From positions 1 to 22,601 of the forward strand of contig JAITCP010000003.1 in NCBI GenBank assembly GCA_031283025.1: a stretch of 22,601 bases of DNA, written 5' to 3'. Shown in pieces: positions 20,980 to 22,601 of this stretch. Made by a program: the position numbers and the translations under genes. Numbering within the stretch: position 1 is the first letter of the stretch; every line of letters begins with the position of its first letter. The notes under the pieces are model-generated. The model saw only the letters and a list, made by a program, of their open reading frames with translations. It ran no database searches and was not told the origin of the DNA. The DNA is from Spirochaetaceae bacterium (lineage in GTDB: Bacteria; Spirochaetota; Spirochaetia; Treponematales; Breznakiellaceae).

Positions 20980-22601
20980 ATGAAGGTGAAGATTTTAGTG
21001 ATTGCCGTTGTGTTGGTGGTGTTTGCACAGGGGGTGAGTTTTGCGCAGACGACGGAGGATTACCTTAGGCTGGGAGTACAGTACTACAATCAAGGCGACT
21101 TTCCCAAAGCGATAGAATGTTTCCTTGAAGCAAAAGCCATTTATGAAAAGACTGTGGGCAAAGAGCATCCCGATTATGTGGCCACGGTAAACAACCTGGG
21201 AGTGCTGTATGACAGCATGGGCGATTATGCAAAAGCGGAAAGCTGTCTTCTGGAGTCGCGAGCCATAAGGGAAAAGGTACTTGGCAAAGAGCATCCCGAT
21301 TATGCGACCACGGTAAACAACCTGGGAGCGCTGTATTACAGCATGGGCGATTATGCCAAAGCGGAAAGCTGTCTTCTGGAGTCGCGAGCCATAAGGGAAA
21401 AAGTACTTGGCAAAAAGCATCCATATTATGCTGGTTCACTGGATAATTTGTATGGTTTGTATTTAGATAAAAAAGAATACACAAAGGCGCTTACGTTTAA
21501 GCAGGAACAGATTACAATAAATACCGGCCTTGTAAATCAAAATTTCTCTTTCCAAACGGAACAGCAACGCGATGCTTATTGGAATGCAAATTCATCATCT
21601 TTCGAGGCAAGCTATTCCATCTCCTTCTTCCACCCCGTTCCCGTAAGCAATATCCTGAATTATGACAACGCATTGTTTTCCAAGGGCCTGTTGCTCCGTA
21701 CAACTAACGCTGTGCGGGATTCTATTTATGCTTCAGGCAATAAGGCCCTCATCGCCCAATTTGAGGAGTTGGGCCGTTTACGCCAGCAGATCAGTACATT
21801 GCGGCAAAGCGGTGGAAATGAAGCGTACATCCAAAGCCTTGAAACACAGGCAGAAGCTCTGGATAAATCACTCACCCAGTCTTCCGCCGCCTTCCGGGAA
21901 TTCCAGGCGGATTTGGCTGTCAACTGGCAGAGTGTACAGAAAAGTTTGCAGGCAAAAGAAGCCGCTATCGAGTTTGTTTCTTTTGAACTCTACGACAAGA
22001 AGTGGACAGGCAAAACACAATACGCGGCGCTGGTTGTAAAGCCCGGCATGAAAGCGCCGGAATGGGTGCCGCTCTGTGAAGAAAGTGTGCTGGCGGAGCT
22101 TTTCAAAAAAATGGAAGAACTACGATTGAGCCGCCGGGAATGGCTGCTAGGCGAATTGCAACTTGCACAAGTTCAACTTCTCTACGACCAGTACGGCCCT
22201 GCCCTCTACAACGCAGTCTGGAAGCCGCTTGAAAAAGTTCTTAGGGGCGTTACAACCGTCTATTACTCCCCTTCCGGCCTCCTCCACAAAGTTTCCTTTA
22301 ACGCCATTCCCGTAAATGCTAAATCACGGCTCATGGACAAATACGACCTTAACCTTGTCTCCAGTACACGTGAAGTTATTTACCTGAAAACAAAAACCGC
22401 AGGCAGGCCCAATTCCGCCGTCGTGTACGGCGGCCTGGATTACACGGTTAATGCCGCTACCATGCGGGAAGAAGCGCTGGCCTATAATGTGCCGGTTACG
22501 GATACGCGGGTTAGTTTGGTATTTCCCACAGATGGTACAAGGGGAGGCCCTTGGGAGTTTCTGGGCGGCTCTTCTGTTGAAAGCATGAACATACAGCGCC
22601 T
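20980..22601 (+). CDS. Exported TPR-CHAT protein, 3'-partial
   Basis: The frame runs from the ATG at 20980 (TAGGAG seven bases upstream) to the window end, 540 residues so far. A signal peptide (MKVKILVIAVVLVVFAQGVSFA, two short halves) is followed by kinesin-light-chain-type TPRs (about 25-165: YLRLGVQYYNQGDFPKAIECF, ATVNNLGVLYDSMGDYAKAES). A helical linker, partly coiled coil (EELGRLRQQISTLRQS ... SLETQAEAL), leads to the start of a CHAT domain (about 320 onward: AIEFVSFELYD, YAALVVKPG, VYYSPSGLLHKVSFNAIPV). The CHAT His and Cys would come after this point and are outside the window, so activity cannot be judged. CHAT is a caspase-related protease family often joined to TPRs. Two adjacent TPR units are nearly identical in DNA. 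Confidence 0.85.
   Translation, partial: MKVKILVIAVVLVVFAQGVSFAQTTEDYLRLGVQYYNQGDFPKAIECFLEAKAIYEKTVGKEHPDYVATVNNLGVLYDSMGDYAKAESCLLESRAIREKVLGKEHPDYATTVNNLGALYYSMGDYAKAESCLLESRAIREKVLGKKHPYYAGSLDNLYGLYLDKKEYTKALTFKQEQITINTGLVNQNFSFQTEQQRDAYWNANSSSFEASYSISFFHPVPVSNILNYDNALFSKGLLLRTTNAVRDSIYASGNKALIAQFEELGRLRQQISTLRQSGGNEAYIQSLETQAEALDKSLTQSSAAFREFQADLAVNWQSVQKSLQAKEAAIEFVSFELYDKKWTGKTQYAALVVKPGMKAPEWVPLCEESVLAELFKKMEELRLSRREWLLGELQLAQVQLLYDQYGPALYNAVWKPLEKVLRGVTTVYYSPSGLLHKVSFNAIPVNAKSRLMDKYDLNLVSSTREVIYLKTKTAGRPNSAVVYGGLDYTVNAATMREEALAYNVPVTDTRVSLVFPTDGTRGGPWEFLGGSSVESMNIQR
21160..21411 (+). repeat. Two near-identical 126-bp TPR-coding repeats
   Basis: The units 21160-21285 and 21286-21411 differ at only about 6 of 126 bases. 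They encode 42-residue kinesin-light-chain-type TPRs. The units on either side are clearly more diverged, so this is a recent duplication or gene conversion. Confidence 0.9.

Overview
The window looks like a spirochaete chromosome, most likely a Treponema of the termite-gut type. The reasons are moderate GC, long AT-rich promoters, DUF4384 proteins beside a CHASE2 cyclase, exported proteins fusing WD40 or TPR repeats to caspase-like or CHAT domains, and many short dispersed palindromes. The genus is inferred from gene content; no rRNA, tRNA or other taxonomic marker is present.

Layout. 1-2833 (+) is the C-terminal part of a large CoA-dehydratase-activase-type protein, with a palindromic heptanucleotide repeat inserted in frame. 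2910-5483 (+) is a promoter, a secreted DUF4384 protein and an overlapping CHASE2/class III adenylate cyclase, closed by a shared terminator. 5534-13143 holds three minus-strand genes: an exported papain-like/pseudo-FGE protein, a WD40-caspase with 12 near-identical WD40 repeats, and a small exported caspase homologue whose catalytic Cys is a His. The second and third are separated by about 1.2 kb of nested palindromes, repeats and a decayed Rpn-family gene. 13341-20600 (+) holds an exported beta-rich protein whose signal peptide carries a 120-bp insertion, then a probable operon: TPR lipoprotein, unknown 460-aa protein, one-pass TPR membrane protein, and a second WD40-caspase lipoprotein. 20601-20979 is a nested-palindrome repeat. 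20980 to the end is an exported TPR-CHAT protein cut by the window edge.

How the parts may work together. At least six products are predicted to be exported or lipid-anchored, and four protease-fold domains (C1 papain, two intact caspase-like, one dead caspase-like) plus a CHAT domain lie within 17 kb. The three minus-strand protease-fold genes share a nearly identical upstream block containing a promoter-like box, and the same box recurs before the TPR-lipoprotein operon, which suggests one regulon. The first WD40-caspase is out of frame with its lipoprotein signal peptide by exactly one unit of a 7-bp repeat, so it may be phase-variable. Its WD40 repeats are homogenised except at a few surface-type positions. 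My reading is a cell-envelope caspase/WD40 recognition network with switchable and diversifiable parts. That is inference; no substrate, ligand or phenotype can be read from the sequence.
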